From contig NZ_JABAOB010000003.1 of the NCBI RefSeq assembly GCF_012726295.1, forward strand, positions 372,001 through 436,000: a stretch of DNA of 64,000 nt, in the 5' to 3' direction. Of the stretch, positions 8,582 to 17,884 are shown piece by piece (position 1 is the stretch's first letter; each line of letters starts with the position of its first letter). Made by a program: the position numbers and the translations under genes. Origin of the DNA: Chitinophaga sp. Ak27 (GTDB taxonomy: Bacteria > Bacteroidota > Bacteroidia > Chitinophagales > Chitinophagaceae). The notes below the pieces were generated by a model. The model had not been told where the DNA came from, did no database searches, and saw only the letters and a list, made by a program, of their open reading frames with translations.

Positions 8582-9304
8582 TTATTGCATCACCAGTTTT
8601 ACATAGCGTATTTGCGTATTTCCTTCTTCATTAATGGTAATGTATTCAGACAATAATGTTTTATCGTTAATCCACTGAACCATACCCGGGCCCCAATCTT
8701 CCAGGTTGGCTTCGCCAACAGGTTTTATCTCGTTGTTATTTACGCTAAACAATTGAAATCCGTTGGGATCGAAAGCGGCAACGAGATCCATGCATGCGGT
8801 CATGATGTACTTTTTATCAGGTGAAATGGCGGGGGCAGACCAGGTGATCATTGAGTCTCCATCGAGGGTATTTACGAGGGCAAAGGCGCTGCCTTCATAA
8901 TAGCTGACAAAAAATCCTTTTCTTTTGATGGATGGATAGTTGGCCGCGTAGGTATACCCAATATATTCTTCGCCTTCGTTGCTATTGTCGGCCAGGATCC
9001 GTTGTTTGCCGTTTTGCAGTTGTATGGTCAGTTTATTACCTTCTCTTTTTACAAGCGTATCTTTTGCCAGTACTTGTGCTTCATTGGAATCTGATGGAGG
9101 AAGGGGGAACTTGTCAAAATCTGCTTTCTCGATAAAATAAACAAAGAATGTTTTATCACCTAGTTGAATAGTGTCGTCTGGTGTGCTATGAATAGCCCGG
9201 GGTGTGGAATCGTTGGCGGTAGCTGCGTTATTTTTGTTTTTCGTCTTACAGCCCAGCGCCAGTATTATGCCTGCGCAAAGCAGGAACCATAACTTATTCA
9301 TCAT
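8582..9304 (-). CDS. Lipoprotein of unknown function
   Basis: About 240 residues with a lipoprotein signal, LLCAGIILALGC followed by a KTKNKN-rich linker, so the mature protein is anchored to a membrane. The body contains repeated short beta-rich segments (KQRILADNSNEGEEYIGYTY, FFVSYYEGSAFALVN, SPDKKYIMTACMDLVA) that suggest a beta-propeller-like or WD-like sheet fold; no family is recognised. A TACATTTG promoter element at 9326-9333 would place transcription start near 9319. The in-frame ATG at 9316 would then be almost leaderless, so one of the two ATGs at 9304 or 9301 is preferred. Confidence 0.75.
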   Translation of the reverse strand: MMNKLWFLLCAGIILALGCKTKNKNNAATANDSTPRAIHSTPDDTIQLGDKTFFVYFIEKADFDKFPLPPSDSNEAQVLAKDTLVKREGNKLTIQLQNGKQRILADNSNEGEEYIGYTYAANYPSIKRKGFFVSYYEGSAFALVNTLDGDSMITWSAPAISPDKKYIMTACMDLVAAFDPNGFQLFSVNNNEIKPVGEANLEDWGPGMVQWINDKTLLSEYITINEEGNTQIRYVKLVMQ

Positions 9305-9325
9305 CTTTTGTTGCATTTAGGTGTG

Positions 9326-9333
9326 CAAATGTA
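9326..9333 (-). promoter_or_regulatory. Candidate -7 element of the lipoprotein gene
   Basis: On the minus strand the sequence reads TACATTTG, a full match to the Bacteroidota -7 consensus TAnnTTTG. The -33 position reads only TTAT, so support is partial. Confidence 0.4.
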
Positions 9334-9356
9334 AGTATTTAGCATATTGGAGATAA

Positions 9357-9980
9357 TCAGCGGGATAGTCTTTCTCCATCTGCGCCTGTTAATGTAAAAA
9401 AGAAAATATATCCCATCATGGCTCCACTTAAAAAGCCGGCCAGGTGTGCTGCATTATCTACGCCTTCTGAAACAACAGCAGCGATTACGTTTAATACGAT
9501 GAATATTCCTATATACGCCAGAAAATCCTTCCGTACTTCCCGCCGGAAGAGAGGAGTCGTTAATAAGGCCAGAAATACCCCAAAAATGCCAAAGATTGCT
9601 CCCGAGGCGCCTACTCCCACTGCGCTTTGATGATACCAGATGCTCATATAATCAGATACAATACCAGTAACAATATAGGCGCATCCATACTTGCCGCTGC
9701 GAATGACAGGCTCCAGGAAAAATCCACCAATAAACAAACCAATCATGTTCGTGCAGAGATGAAAAAGCCCTGCGTGGAGGAACATACTGCTGAGCAATCT
9801 CCAGTACTGATGGGAAGATATGGTAAGTGGCCAGTAATTGGCTCCCAGGTGCAGCAATTGCCCGCCGTTTCCCTGCCATATATCCATACCTGTTAACGCT
9901 GTATAGCCGAAAAACAGTACGTTTATACCAATCAGTACCATGGTAACCGGCATAGCCCTTAATCGATTGATGATTTTCAT
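9357..9980 (-). CDS. Rhomboid-family intramembrane serine protease
   Basis: 207 residues, six predicted membrane helices. The catalytic dyad is visible: S126 in GVGASGAIFG and H179 in NAAHLAGFLSG. The oxyanion residue region HLCTNMIGLFIGG carries N78. Rhomboids cut single-spanning membrane proteins within the bilayer; the substrate here is unknown. It lies between two lipoprotein genes on the same strand, 33 bases after one and 40 bases before the other, so cotranscription is possible. All active-site residues are intact. Confidence 0.92.
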   Translation of the reverse strand: MKIINRLRAMPVTMVLIGINVLFFGYTALTGMDIWQGNGGQLLHLGANYWPLTISSHQYWRLLSSMFLHAGLFHLCTNMIGLFIGGFFLEPVIRSGKYGCAYIVTGIVSDYMSIWYHQSAVGVGASGAIFGIFGVFLALLTTPLFRREVRKDFLAYIGIFIVLNVIAAVVSEGVDNAAHLAGFLSGAMMGYIFFFTLTGADGERLSR

Positions 9981-10013
9981 CTCCTAAAAGTTAATGAAAA
10001 ATCATCAATAATA

Positions 10014-10889
10014 CTATTCGTAATTATATTCCAATATCACATCAGTGTCTGACCCAAGCTTGGTAAATCCTTCGCTATGTACATGTACCCACGCTCCTGA
10101 AGGGTACTTGCGACTATCGCAGGACCAGGTATATTGCATGGTGGTATAACGCTCATATTCCTGGTAATGTTGCTGGTAGCGTGATTTTTCCTTTTCAGAT
10201 ATTTTGATAAGGGCCGGATTTTGAGTGCCCAGGTGGAGCAAGGTATTCGAAAGGTCATACAAGGGCATAAGGCGAACCACCGGGGCTACCGCTCGACTCA
10301 TCAGTAATTGATTGACCAGGGGGTGCAATGGATTAATAGAATCATCCCAGTCATACCGGGCAGTACGTAAGATTACCAGGGATTCCTCTTTTTTCCCCGA
10401 AAATGTATCCATACAAATGTCTTTCCGCACAGGATTCGCTTTTTTATAGTTCCAGCTTACTGCCTGGGTACTGTCGGAATATTTTAATCCTAACGGCTGG
10501 CCCTTTTCCCAATGAATGGCGGCTGTGCGTAACGGCTTTTTCTCCGCATCGAAATAGCGTATTTCTTCCACATTTCCGTCTTTATCCCAGGCGGTTACCT
10601 GTGCCTGTTCTTGTACCGTATCGGTTTGGTTATGCCGGTTTGAAACGACCATCCCGGTAATGCGATGGCTGCTGTCATAGAAGAAAGTATGAACATTGGT
10701 ATCATGCGCACTGTAATGCTGTACTAACGTTGCCAGGTTACCAGCTTCATCATAATGAAAAGAGTATTGAGGGATATCATCCCCCTGGATGCTTATCGCA
10801 GCGAGCCGCGGTGTGGTTGCTTTGTATTTATTGGTACTACAGGCGGATATAGCAATGACCATAAATAAGCAGTAGATAACATTTTTCAT
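10014..10889 (-). CDS. Lipoprotein with YD-repeat-like segments
   Basis: Translation from 10889 gives 291 residues beginning MKNVIYCLFMVIAISACSTN, a classic lipoprotein signal with Cys17. An upstream ATG at 11003 in the same frame would add 38 non-signal-like residues and is rejected. The mature part has alternating short strands such as YSFHYDEAGNLATLVQHY and TFFYDSSHRITGMVV. These look like YD/RHS-type or DUF4595-like strands seen in many Bacteroidota lipoproteins. It lies just after the terminator of the ribosomal operon on the same strand. The function is unknown. Confidence 0.75.
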   Translation of the reverse strand: MKNVIYCLFMVIAISACSTNKYKATTPRLAAISIQGDDIPQYSFHYDEAGNLATLVQHYSAHDTNVHTFFYDSSHRITGMVVSNRHNQTDTVQEQAQVTAWDKDGNVEEIRYFDAEKKPLRTAAIHWEKGQPLGLKYSDSTQAVSWNYKKANPVRKDICMDTFSGKKEESLVILRTARYDWDDSINPLHPLVNQLLMSRAVAPVVRLMPLYDLSNTLLHLGTQNPALIKISEKEKSRYQQHYQEYERYTTMQYTWSCDSRKYPSGAWVHVHSEGFTKLGSDTDVILEYNYE

Positions 10890-11003
10890 ATACCAGGCAG
10901 ATAAGGATATGAAAATACTAATAAGATTTGAGTTTTCTGCGGTGGTATGAGCCAGGTGAATGGGTCTTTTGTTAATGAATTCCCAACAATTTCTTTTCAA
11001 CAC

Positions 11004-11036
11004 AAAAAAAATCCCAAGCTGACTATCAGCTTGGGA
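11004..11036 (-). terminator. Intrinsic terminator of rpsF-rpsR-rplI
   Basis: Perfect 10-bp stem TCCCAAGCTG / CAGCTTGGGA (11012-11036) with a 5-base loop. On the minus strand it is followed by eight T (A run at 11004-11011). It sits 26 bases after the rplI stop codon. Confidence 0.9.
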
Positions 11037-11062
11037 AGTTTCTTTTCCAACAAGTTGGAATA

Positions 11063-11509
11063 TTACTCAGCTACTACTTCAAATTCCAGTTCGGTTTCGT
11101 TGCCTTTACCGAAATCGAGGCGAGCTTTGTAGGTACCCAGTTCTTTTACATCATCCAGGATGTGGATGCGGCGACGGTCAATTTCATAACCTTTCTGTTC
11201 TTTAATTGCACGGGCAATCTGAACACCAGTTACGCTACCGAAGATCTTACCGGAAGTACCGGTCTTAGCGCCAATTTTAACAGGAGAAGCTTTCAGCACT
11301 TCCACCACTTTCGCAATTTCAGCCAGCAGTTTCTCTTCTTTCACTTTCTGCACTTTCAGGCGTTCCTGCAGTTGCTTCATGTTAGAAGGACTAGCTTCTA
11401 CTGCAAATTTCTGGGGAATCAGAAAGTTTCTGGCGTAACCATTCTTTACGTTAACCAGTTCATTTTTCTGACCCAGGTTATCTACGTCTTGTATTAAGAT
11501 AATTTGCAT
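11063..11509 (-). CDS. rplI: 50S ribosomal protein L9
   Basis: 148 residues, normal length. The N-terminal rRNA-binding domain starts MQIILIQDVDNLGQKNELVN and contains the conserved GYARNFLIPQKFAVEA. A long central helix (about residues 43-75, KQLQERLKVQKVKEEKLLAE) joins it to the C-terminal domain. L9 binds 23S rRNA and links two domains of the large subunit. It is the third gene of rpsF-rpsR-rplI, 6 bases after rpsR. Confidence 0.97.
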   Translation of the reverse strand: MQIILIQDVDNLGQKNELVNVKNGYARNFLIPQKFAVEASPSNMKQLQERLKVQKVKEEKLLAEIAKVVEVLKASPVKIGAKTGTSGKIFGSVTGVQIARAIKEQKGYEIDRRRIHILDDVKELGTYKARLDFGKGNETELEFEVVAE

Positions 11510-11515
11510 AACTTC

Positions 11516-11788
11516 TTACTTTAAAAGGTCAGTAACATAAGGCAATAAAGCCATTTGACGAGCTTTCTTAATAGCCTGGGCTACTTTACGCTGAAATTTC
11601 AGGGAGTTACCCGTAATACGACGTGGCAACATTTTGCCTTGATCGTTCAAAAATTTCTTCAAAAACTCCGCGTCTTTGTAATCTACGTACCTGATGCCCA
11701 ACTTCTTGAAACGGCAGTATTTCTTCTGACGTTTTTCAGTTTTTACGGCTGTTAAGTACTTAATTTCTTGTTTAGGTTTAACTGCCAT
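11516..11788 (-). CDS. rpsR: 30S ribosomal protein S18
   Basis: From the ATG at 11788 the product is 90 residues, [20 protein letters not shown], with the S18 core [43 protein letters not shown] and LLPY. An in-frame ATG at 11821 would run into the end of rpsF and is not used. S18 pairs with S6 on the platform of the small subunit, which explains its place 4 bases after rpsF. Confidence 0.97.
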   Translation of the reverse strand: MAVKPKQEIKYLTAVKTEKRQKKYCRFKKLGIRYVDYKDAEFLKKFLNDQGKMLPRRITGNSLKFQRKVAQAIKKARQMALLPYVTDLLK

Positions 11789-11792
11789 AATT

Positions 11793-12143
11793 TTAAGCTT
11801 CAGTGGTTTTAGATTCAGCATTTACGCCATGTCTTTTACGGCCGTTGTAAGCAACTGCATGCTTATCCAGTACAGTAATCATGTGACGTAATACATTTTC
11901 ATCGCGATTCAGCTGGATTTTCAGCTTCTCATTGAGGTCGGATGGCGCATTATATTCCAGAACAACATACATACCTGTAGTTTTCTTCCGGATTGGGTAC
12001 GCCAGTGATCTTAATCCCCAGGGATTTTCGTGCGTAATTTCTCCGCCGTTATCTTTAATGATATCAGCGAATTTCTTTTGGGCGGCTTTGTAGTCGTCCT
12101 CAGAAAGCACAGGGGTAAAGATCACCATCAATTCGTAGTTCAT
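11793..12143 (-). CDS. rpsF: 30S ribosomal protein S6
   Basis: 116 residues, ferredoxin-like RNA-binding protein of the small subunit platform. Family motifs [46 protein letters not shown] and [12 protein letters not shown] are all present. It is the first gene of the S6-S18-L9 operon; a good promoter lies about 45 bases upstream. Confidence 0.97.
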   Translation of the reverse strand: MNYELMVIFTPVLSEDDYKAAQKKFADIIKDNGGEITHENPWGLRSLAYPIRKKTTGMYVVLEYNAPSDLNEKLKIQLNRDENVLRHMITVLDKHAVAYNGRKRHGVNAESKTTEA

Positions 12144-12186
12144 AATTCCCTGTTTTAAATGGTTTAATTAAAAAAAATTAGGACCG

Positions 12187-12217
12187 CAAAGATACTGAAC
12201 TATTCCTTATTTCCACA
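12187..12217 (-). promoter_or_regulatory. Promoter of the rpsF operon
   Basis: On the minus strand TGTG (-33) is followed after exactly 19 bases by TATCTTTG (-7), a full match to the Bacteroidota TAnnTTTG consensus. The predicted transcript starts near 12180, giving a leader of about 37 bases to the rpsF ATG. Confidence 0.75.
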
Positions 12218-12290
12218 TCTTTATCATGAGAAACGCCAAATATTTGATGATGAATGTGTATGTGATTGATAAATAAATTGTTGCGTAAAT

Positions 12291-12318
12291 AAAAACCGCC
12301 CCGGAAACCCCGGGGCGG
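12291..12318 (-). terminator. Intrinsic terminator of the secreted nuclease gene
   Basis: Perfect 9-bp GC stem CCGCCCCGG / CCGGGGCGG (12296-12318) with a 5-base loop, followed on the minus strand by TTTTT. It lies 30 bases after the stop at 12348. Confidence 0.9.
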
Positions 12319-12347
12319 CCACTCATTTACATGGTTTCTCAAAAAGA

Positions 12348-15300
12348 TCAGCGGCTAATGAAAATCTTACTTACCTGTACCTGCAACCCCGATTGTATCC
12401 TCAGGAAATAAACACCAGTCGGCAATTGGTCAATATTGACCGTTTTGTAGTTTTTTCCCTTGATCAGCTCGGTTCTGCCTTCATATCGCACCCGTCCCTG
12501 CACATCTATCAACGACACACTGGCGGCACCACTTATTGGCCAATCCAGCCAATATTGCAACTGATGACCAAAAACACACCACAAGAACTTCAACCACAGG
12601 TCTTTATCTATCATAAAGACTGTCTTAACCGGGCTGTATTTTACACTGCTATCCAGTCCCACCGTTTTCAGGCGGTACTGTGAGAATCCTGGCCAGGGCT
12701 GCTCATCATAAGAAATATAAGCCGATGCGCAGGCAATACTGCCCCGTCCCGCCACGGTATCTACCGCCTCATAGCTCCGGCCATTCCTGGAACGCTCTAC
12801 CACAAAGTATTTGCTATTGATTTCATAAGGCGTCTTCCAACTTACCAATACCTTACCGCCATCCGGCCTCGCATCAAATGCGTTGACAGGCAACGGATTA
12901 GCCAATATCTGTAGATTATAACGGCTCATCACCGGGTAATGGTCGGTAGTAGTAGCGCCATAATTGCTTACCAGTCGCTCTACCTGCGTTTGTACACGGG
13001 CCGATCCAGGAATATAAGCCACCCCGGTTTCATTGGAGCCTATCACGTTATCAATTACCGATGGATAACTGATGGTAGACCGCTGTCCCGACAAACTCAA
13101 CGGGAGTGTCAAAGGCCGGTAGTCAAGGCTGTCATTCAGAAAATCGATATAAGAAGAAGTAGTATCCGGTAACAATTCCGTAGTAATGGTCTTGTTCAGA
13201 TCATCGTTAAAATCACCCAGCATAATAATATTGCTATACGGATACTGCGCATCCAGGGTGTCTTTCAGCTCTTTGGCACCATTTTTACGCCGCTGCCAGG
13301 AAGTGATTTTGTCGGGTTTGGTACCAGTATTAGCCTTGGCATGTAACAGGATAAATTGTATACGGGCGGAATCGTTTTCCAGTTTGGCAGTAGCTTCCAT
13401 CAGGTAGGGGAAACGGCCTGATGACCAGTTATAATAAGCGTTGCTGCTGCCGTTTTGCCGTAATACTCCGTAGGTACGTACCTTCCGGATCACTGCTGTT
13501 TTATAAACAAATGCCAGCTTTTGCGCACTTACATAATCTTCATCGGTTACGCTATCTGCGTAGGAACCAAAATCAGATAGCACGTAGCTGTAGCCGGATA
13601 ACTGGCTCACTACCGCCCGGAAGCGCGCAGTATCCACTACTTCCGCCAGGGCAAAAATGTCAGCATCGAGCGACTGTAACACCCTGGTTACATTGGCCTG
13701 CTGTAAACTATCATTGGCAGGGTTTTGTACCGGGCTGCCAAACCATTCAATATTCCAGTTTACCACTTTTAAAGACCGTAAGGAAGTACCGGATAATTGG
13801 GTATGGCTATCAGCAAAGCTACCGGCGTTGAAGATAAGATTCCCTGTATAGGCCTGCCCTGTTACAGTAGGTACAAATTTTACAGATATGTCCTTCGGCC
13901 CGTTCTGCAATTCTCCTGCAGTAAAGGTTACTGTATTGCCATAGTTGCTGCTGTCGCGGGATATCTGGAAGCCGGCAGGAGCGGTAATGTTGAGGTTCGC
14001 AGTAAAATCATTGGCCCAGAAATGAATATTTTGGGGAGAAGATGACTGCTCTGATTTTACATAATCGAAATCCAGCGCCCCGGGGCTGCTGTTGATCGTT
14101 GGCGCCGGTGCTGCGGTGGTATCACGAAGTATAAAGTCATCAATGGTCCACCGGGCGGCCTGTACTTCCGGACCGGAGGTATACACAAACGCAATGGATA
14201 CATTGGCTTGTTTAAAGGCAGCCAGGTTAATATCGGACGACAATTTCCACACATCACTGCCGCTATCCGGGAAACGCCCGTTCAGCGTAGTCCAGTTAGC
14301 CTCGCGTGGATCGCCAATACCACTGTAGTTGGTAGATATACGCAGTGTCAGCGAGGGACCGGCAAAGGCCGTCCGACTGCTGAATTGTAACAGCGGATAA
14401 TGAAATCCTGTCAGGTCAAAAGCCGGGGAAATCAACCAATCTTCATTTTCCACCGCTCCACCGCTGTACCCGTTTATTTGTACGCCATTGCTATTGTTTT
14501 GTCCAAAGGTGGTACAGCTCCATTGTTGTGCGCCACTTACGCTGTATTGGCTGAAGCCTCCACTCAATTGGCTGCTGCCGCTCGGCGTACAATCATCGAA
14601 GCGATAGGTCAGTTCCTGGCTGCCGGTGGTAAATTCCCAATGCGTGCTATCGCGGATACCAGCAAAGGCATTGCCAGACAAGTCTTTCACAGCCGCGCTA
14701 TCTATTATGATATAGTAATGACAGTTAGGTTGCAATACTTTTTTGAGAGTCAGTGAATTGTTAGTGATAACAACGGCTGCATTGTTAATGGCGAAGCTAT
14801 CGGTCCGCCCGGTTTGACTGTTGTTCAGCAGGATATAACCGGTGCCTGCCTGTATATTTTCACTGAAGATAACCTGGGGAGATGTAACAGGCGATACGCC
14901 GGCAGCCGTATTAGCCGGAATCAGCGTGCCGGCAACAGGCGCCGTAGTATCGGCGCCAGATCCTGTGGCTAGCAGGTTATCTACGGCAAAGCTGGGCCTG
15001 GAGCCGCCGCCGCTGATTTGCCGGTTTACCCAGCGCAGCTGCACCAGCGATTGGTTACTGCAGTCTGGCGGCAGCAATACCGACTGATGGATGTTGTGTT
15101 GCGGCGTCGTAACACCCGACCCGGTTTGTGTGATGGTGTCATTCTGATAGGCGGTTTCAGATAAACTGGTAAAATTACCGGTATTGCCTATACGATATTG
15201 CAGCACCACTTCATTAATACGGGTGTTGGCGCTCCCGTCATAAGGATTCCTGATTGTCATCACATCGTAGGCCAGCTGGATATTCTGCTGGCGGCTGGTA

Positions 15301-15626
15301 TTGAGTGCCAGTACCAGCGCATTATCTACGCTGCCGCTGTTCAGAAATCCCAGTTTGCCATTGTAGTTGTATACACCATTACCGGTAGAAGATGCGCTGC
15401 CGGTGAGCAGGGCTTTATCTGCTGCCGGCGCAGCTGTATTGAAACTGCCGGAGGGAGCCCCGCTTAGCGACCATCCCTGCCATCCATCCGGATAAACGGT
15501 GGCAGTGGCCGGAAGAGCGTCAAAGTTTTGCTGGTAAGGGAGCGACTGTACTGCAGGATTCGTTTGGGCATGCACGTTGCCACAGAAAAATAAGCCAATA
15601 AGCAGACAGAGTAGAGGTTTTTCCAT
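12348..15626 (-). CDS. Secreted multidomain endonuclease/exonuclease/phosphatase-family protein with T9SS sorting domain
   Basis: 1092 residues. A signal peptide (residues 1-20) is followed by a lectin-like or anchor-type beta domain (about 25-225). Next come a bacterial Ig-like domain around 230-335 (ANTAAGVSPVTSPQVIFSEN), a choice-of-anchor J-type domain (about 340-500) and another beta module to 615. The endonuclease/exonuclease/phosphatase domain spans about 617-905. Its metal and catalytic residues are visible: NWNIEWFG, AEVVD, LHAKANTG, LGDFNDDLN and TTDHYPVM with H896. The end (about 1020-1092, with DVQGRVRYEG and LPTGVYFLRIQSG) is a type A sorting domain for the type IX secretion system. 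Likely role: extracellular or surface nuclease that degrades DNA for nutrients; phosphodiesterase on another substrate is possible. Confidence 0.88.
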   Translation of the reverse strand: MEKPLLCLLIGLFFCGNVHAQTNPAVQSLPYQQNFDALPATATVYPDGWQGWSLSGAPSGSFNTAAPAADKALLTGSASSTGNGVYNYNGKLGFLNSGSVDNALVLALNTSRQQNIQLAYDVMTIRNPYDGSANTRINEVVLQYRIGNTGNFTSLSETAYQNDTITQTGSGVTTPQHNIHQSVLLPPDCSNQSLVQLRWVNRQISGGGSRPSFAVDNLLATGSGADTTAPVAGTLIPANTAAGVSPVTSPQVIFSENIQAGTGYILLNNSQTGRTDSFAINNAAVVITNNSLTLKKVLQPNCHYYIIIDSAAVKDLSGNAFAGIRDSTHWEFTTGSQELTYRFDDCTPSGSSQLSGGFSQYSVSGAQQWSCTTFGQNNSNGVQINGYSGGAVENEDWLISPAFDLTGFHYPLLQFSSRTAFAGPSLTLRISTNYSGIGDPREANWTTLNGRFPDSGSDVWKLSSDINLAAFKQANVSIAFVYTSGPEVQAARWTIDDFILRDTTAAPAPTINSSPGALDFDYVKSEQSSSPQNIHFWANDFTANLNITAPAGFQISRDSSNYGNTVTFTAGELQNGPKDISVKFVPTVTGQAYTGNLIFNAGSFADSHTQLSGTSLRSLKVVNWNIEWFGSPVQNPANDSLQQANVTRVLQSLDADIFALAEVVDTARFRAVVSQLSGYSYVLSDFGSYADSVTDEDYVSAQKLAFVYKTAVIRKVRTYGVLRQNGSSNAYYNWSSGRFPYLMEATAKLENDSARIQFILLHAKANTGTKPDKITSWQRRKNGAKELKDTLDAQYPYSNIIMLGDFNDDLNKTITTELLPDTTSSYIDFLNDSLDYRPLTLPLSLSGQRSTISYPSVIDNVIGSNETGVAYIPGSARVQTQVERLVSNYGATTTDHYPVMSRYNLQILANPLPVNAFDARPDGGKVLVSWKTPYEINSKYFVVERSRNGRSYEAVDTVAGRGSIACASAYISYDEQPWPGFSQYRLKTVGLDSSVKYSPVKTVFMIDKDLWLKFLWCVFGHQLQYWLDWPISGAASVSLIDVQGRVRYEGRTELIKGKNYKTVNIDQLPTGVYFLRIQSGLQVQVSKIFISR

Positions 15627-15897
15627 AGAAAGGTTTTAGTGAAAAAAGGGTTTCAGATTTCGGTAAATAAATCTACGGAATTCAGTTTATCCTGGATATG
15701 ATTTTTTTGTTAATAACCCTAACAATAATGGATCTCCGGATTTTTCCGGGAACGCATTTCCTTGCCAGATAGCCACCAGCAATTATCTTGCTTTACTATA
15801 TTATATTTCAATTTAATTAATATGTTTATTGCCATCTTGTCAGCTAACCCCTGGCTGGCACACCCTTTGAAAAGTTCAAGAAAAAATCAGATAACCG
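15627..15897. other. Intergenic region between divergent nuclease and htpG genes
   Basis: 271 bases, AT-rich. I see no clear TAnnTTTG promoter, no heat-shock inverted repeat of the CIRCE type and no terminator. It must hold the promoters of both divergent genes. Confidence 0.5.
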
Positions 15898-17733
15898 ATG
15901 CAAAAAGGCGCTATACGTGTTCAAACAGAGAACATTTTCCCGATTATCAAGAAGTTCCTGTATTCCGATCATGAAATTTTTATCCGCGAGCTGGTAAGTA
16001 ACGCTGTGGATGCCACCCAGAAGCTGAAAACATTAGCCAGTGTTGGGGAATTCAAAGGAGATCTGGGAGACATTGCTATTGACGTGAAAGTAGATAAAGA
16101 AAAGAAAACCATTACGATTGCAGATCATGGTATTGGCATGACTGCGGAAGAAGTAGACAAATATATTAACCAGGTAGCATTTTCGGGAGCAGAGGAGTTC
16201 CTGAAAAAATACAAAGGACAGGAAAACGGTACTAACATTATCGGGCATTTTGGGCTGGGTTTTTACTCTTCCTTTATGGTAAGCAGCAAAGTGGAAATCT
16301 ATTCCAGATCATGGAAAGAAGATGCTGCAGGCGTTCGCTGGGAATGCGATGGCAGCCCGGAATATGAGCTGGAAGAAGTATCCAAAACAGACAGAGGTAC
16401 CGAAATCGTGATGTATATAAATGAGGAAAGTGAAGAATTCCTGGAAGACGGACGCGTACGTGCTATCCTTGAAAAATTCTGTAAGTTCCTGCCTGTTCCC
16501 GTTACTTTTGAAGGAACACAAATCAATAACACCAACCCGGCATGGACAAAGAAACCAAGTGAGTTAACAACAGAAGACTATCAGAATTTCTATAAGGAAT
16601 TATATCCGTTTGCTGAACCTCCGTTGTTCTGGATTCACCTGAATGTGGACTATCCGTTCAATCTCACCGGTATACTCTATTTCCCGAAAATCAACAAAAG
16701 CTACGAACTACAGAAAGATAAAATCAACCTCTACTCCAACCAGGTATACGTTACCGACGAAGTAAAGGATATTGTTCCTGAATTTCTAATGTTATTGCAT
16801 GGCGTAATCGATAGCCCGGATATTCCGCTGAACGTGAGCCGCAGCTATCTGCAGGGCGATCCTAACGTAAAGAAAATCAACGCGCACATCACCAAAAAGG
16901 TAGCCGATAAACTGGATGAAATATTCCGGAATGACCGGACTTCTTTTGAAGAAAAATGGGATTCTATCGGTCTGTTCGTGAAATACGGTATGATGACCGA
17001 TGACAAGTTCCTGGAAAAAGCCAATAAATTCCTATTGCTGGAGGATGTAGCAGGAGGTAAGTTTTATACACAGGAAGAATATCGCACTGCCGCCGCAGCG
17101 TTGCAAACTAATAAAGAACAGAAGCTTGTCATCTTATATGCTACCAATCCGGTACAACAGGATAGCTATGTGCAAGCTGCTATCAGTAAGGGTTTCAAGG
17201 TAGTGAAGATGGAAACATTAGTGGATGCAGCCTTTATCAATAACATGGAAATGAAATGGGAGAATGTATCATTCACCCGTGTGGATGCTGATATTGCCGA
17301 CAACCTGATTGATAAGGAAGAAAACACTACTACCGTATTATCGCAGGAGCAGGAAGGTACGTTGAAAGAACTGTTTGGCGCCCAGGTGACCCAGTCCAAT
17401 ATCAAAGTGGAAATGAAGGGACTGAGTGCTGAAGCACAACCAGTAATTGTTACACGTCCCGAGTTTATGCGCCGTATGAAAGATATGGCAGCCATGGGCG
17501 GCGGTGGAATGAACTGGTATGCTAACATGCCCGACGAAATCAACATGACGGTGAATGCCAATCATCCGGTATATACCCAGATCCTGAAAGAAAGTGATAA
17601 TACCTTGCAACAGAAGCAGATAAAGAACCTGGCAGATCTGGCGTTATTATCTCAGAACCTGTTGACCGGTGCAGATCTGACCGCTTTTGTAAATAGAAGC
17701 GTAGAGTTGATGGCAGAAAAAAAAATAGTATAG
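15898..17733 (+). CDS. htpG: Molecular chaperone HtpG (Hsp90)
   Basis: 611 residues, full length. The GHKL ATPase domain shows ELVSNAVDAT (Glu and Asn for catalysis and magnesium), ADHGIGM and IIGHFGLGFYS, followed by the middle domain (NVSRSYLQGDPNVKKINAHI) and the C-terminal dimerisation domain (FMRRMKDMAAMGG). HtpG is a cytosolic ATP-dependent chaperone that helps late folding of client proteins. It is a single-gene unit: a divergent gene lies upstream and a terminator follows at 17840. Confidence 0.97.
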   Translation: MQKGAIRVQTENIFPIIKKFLYSDHEIFIRELVSNAVDATQKLKTLASVGEFKGDLGDIAIDVKVDKEKKTITIADHGIGMTAEEVDKYINQVAFSGAEEFLKKYKGQENGTNIIGHFGLGFYSSFMVSSKVEIYSRSWKEDAAGVRWECDGSPEYELEEVSKTDRGTEIVMYINEESEEFLEDGRVRAILEKFCKFLPVPVTFEGTQINNTNPAWTKKPSELTTEDYQNFYKELYPFAEPPLFWIHLNVDYPFNLTGILYFPKINKSYELQKDKINLYSNQVYVTDEVKDIVPEFLMLLHGVIDSPDIPLNVSRSYLQGDPNVKKINAHITKKVADKLDEIFRNDRTSFEEKWDSIGLFVKYGMMTDDKFLEKANKFLLLEDVAGGKFYTQEEYRTAAAALQTNKEQKLVILYATNPVQQDSYVQAAISKGFKVVKMETLVDAAFINNMEMKWENVSFTRVDADIADNLIDKEENTTTVLSQEQEGTLKELFGAQVTQSNIKVEMKGLSAEAQPVIVTRPEFMRRMKDMAAMGGGGMNWYANMPDEINMTVNANHPVYTQILKESDNTLQQKQIKNLADLALLSQNLLTGADLTAFVNRSVELMAEKKIV

Positions 17734-17839
17734 CTATACAATAAAAAAATATTTCATTTCCTGTTTTTGTTATTTAATTTGCAGCAACCCCCCGAAAACT
17801 GCATTTTAACCAGCAGGAGAAAAATATTGTAAAACCTGT

Positions 17840-17876
17840 CCCCCGTCGCCAATGCGATGGGGGATTTTAGTTTTTA
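17840..17876 (+). terminator. Intrinsic terminator of htpG
   Basis: 10-bp stem CCCCCGTCGC / GCGATGGGGG (one G-U pair) with a CAAT loop, then ATTTTAGTTTTT. It lies about 105 bases after the htpG stop. An ATG at 17852 falls inside this hairpin, which argues that the next gene starts at 17885. Confidence 0.8.
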
Positions 17877-17884
17877 GTAGTTAT

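Noticed and set aside
17852-17884. Upstream ATG for the lipoprotein hydrolase
   Set aside because: It lies inside the htpG terminator and would place residues before the signal peptide.
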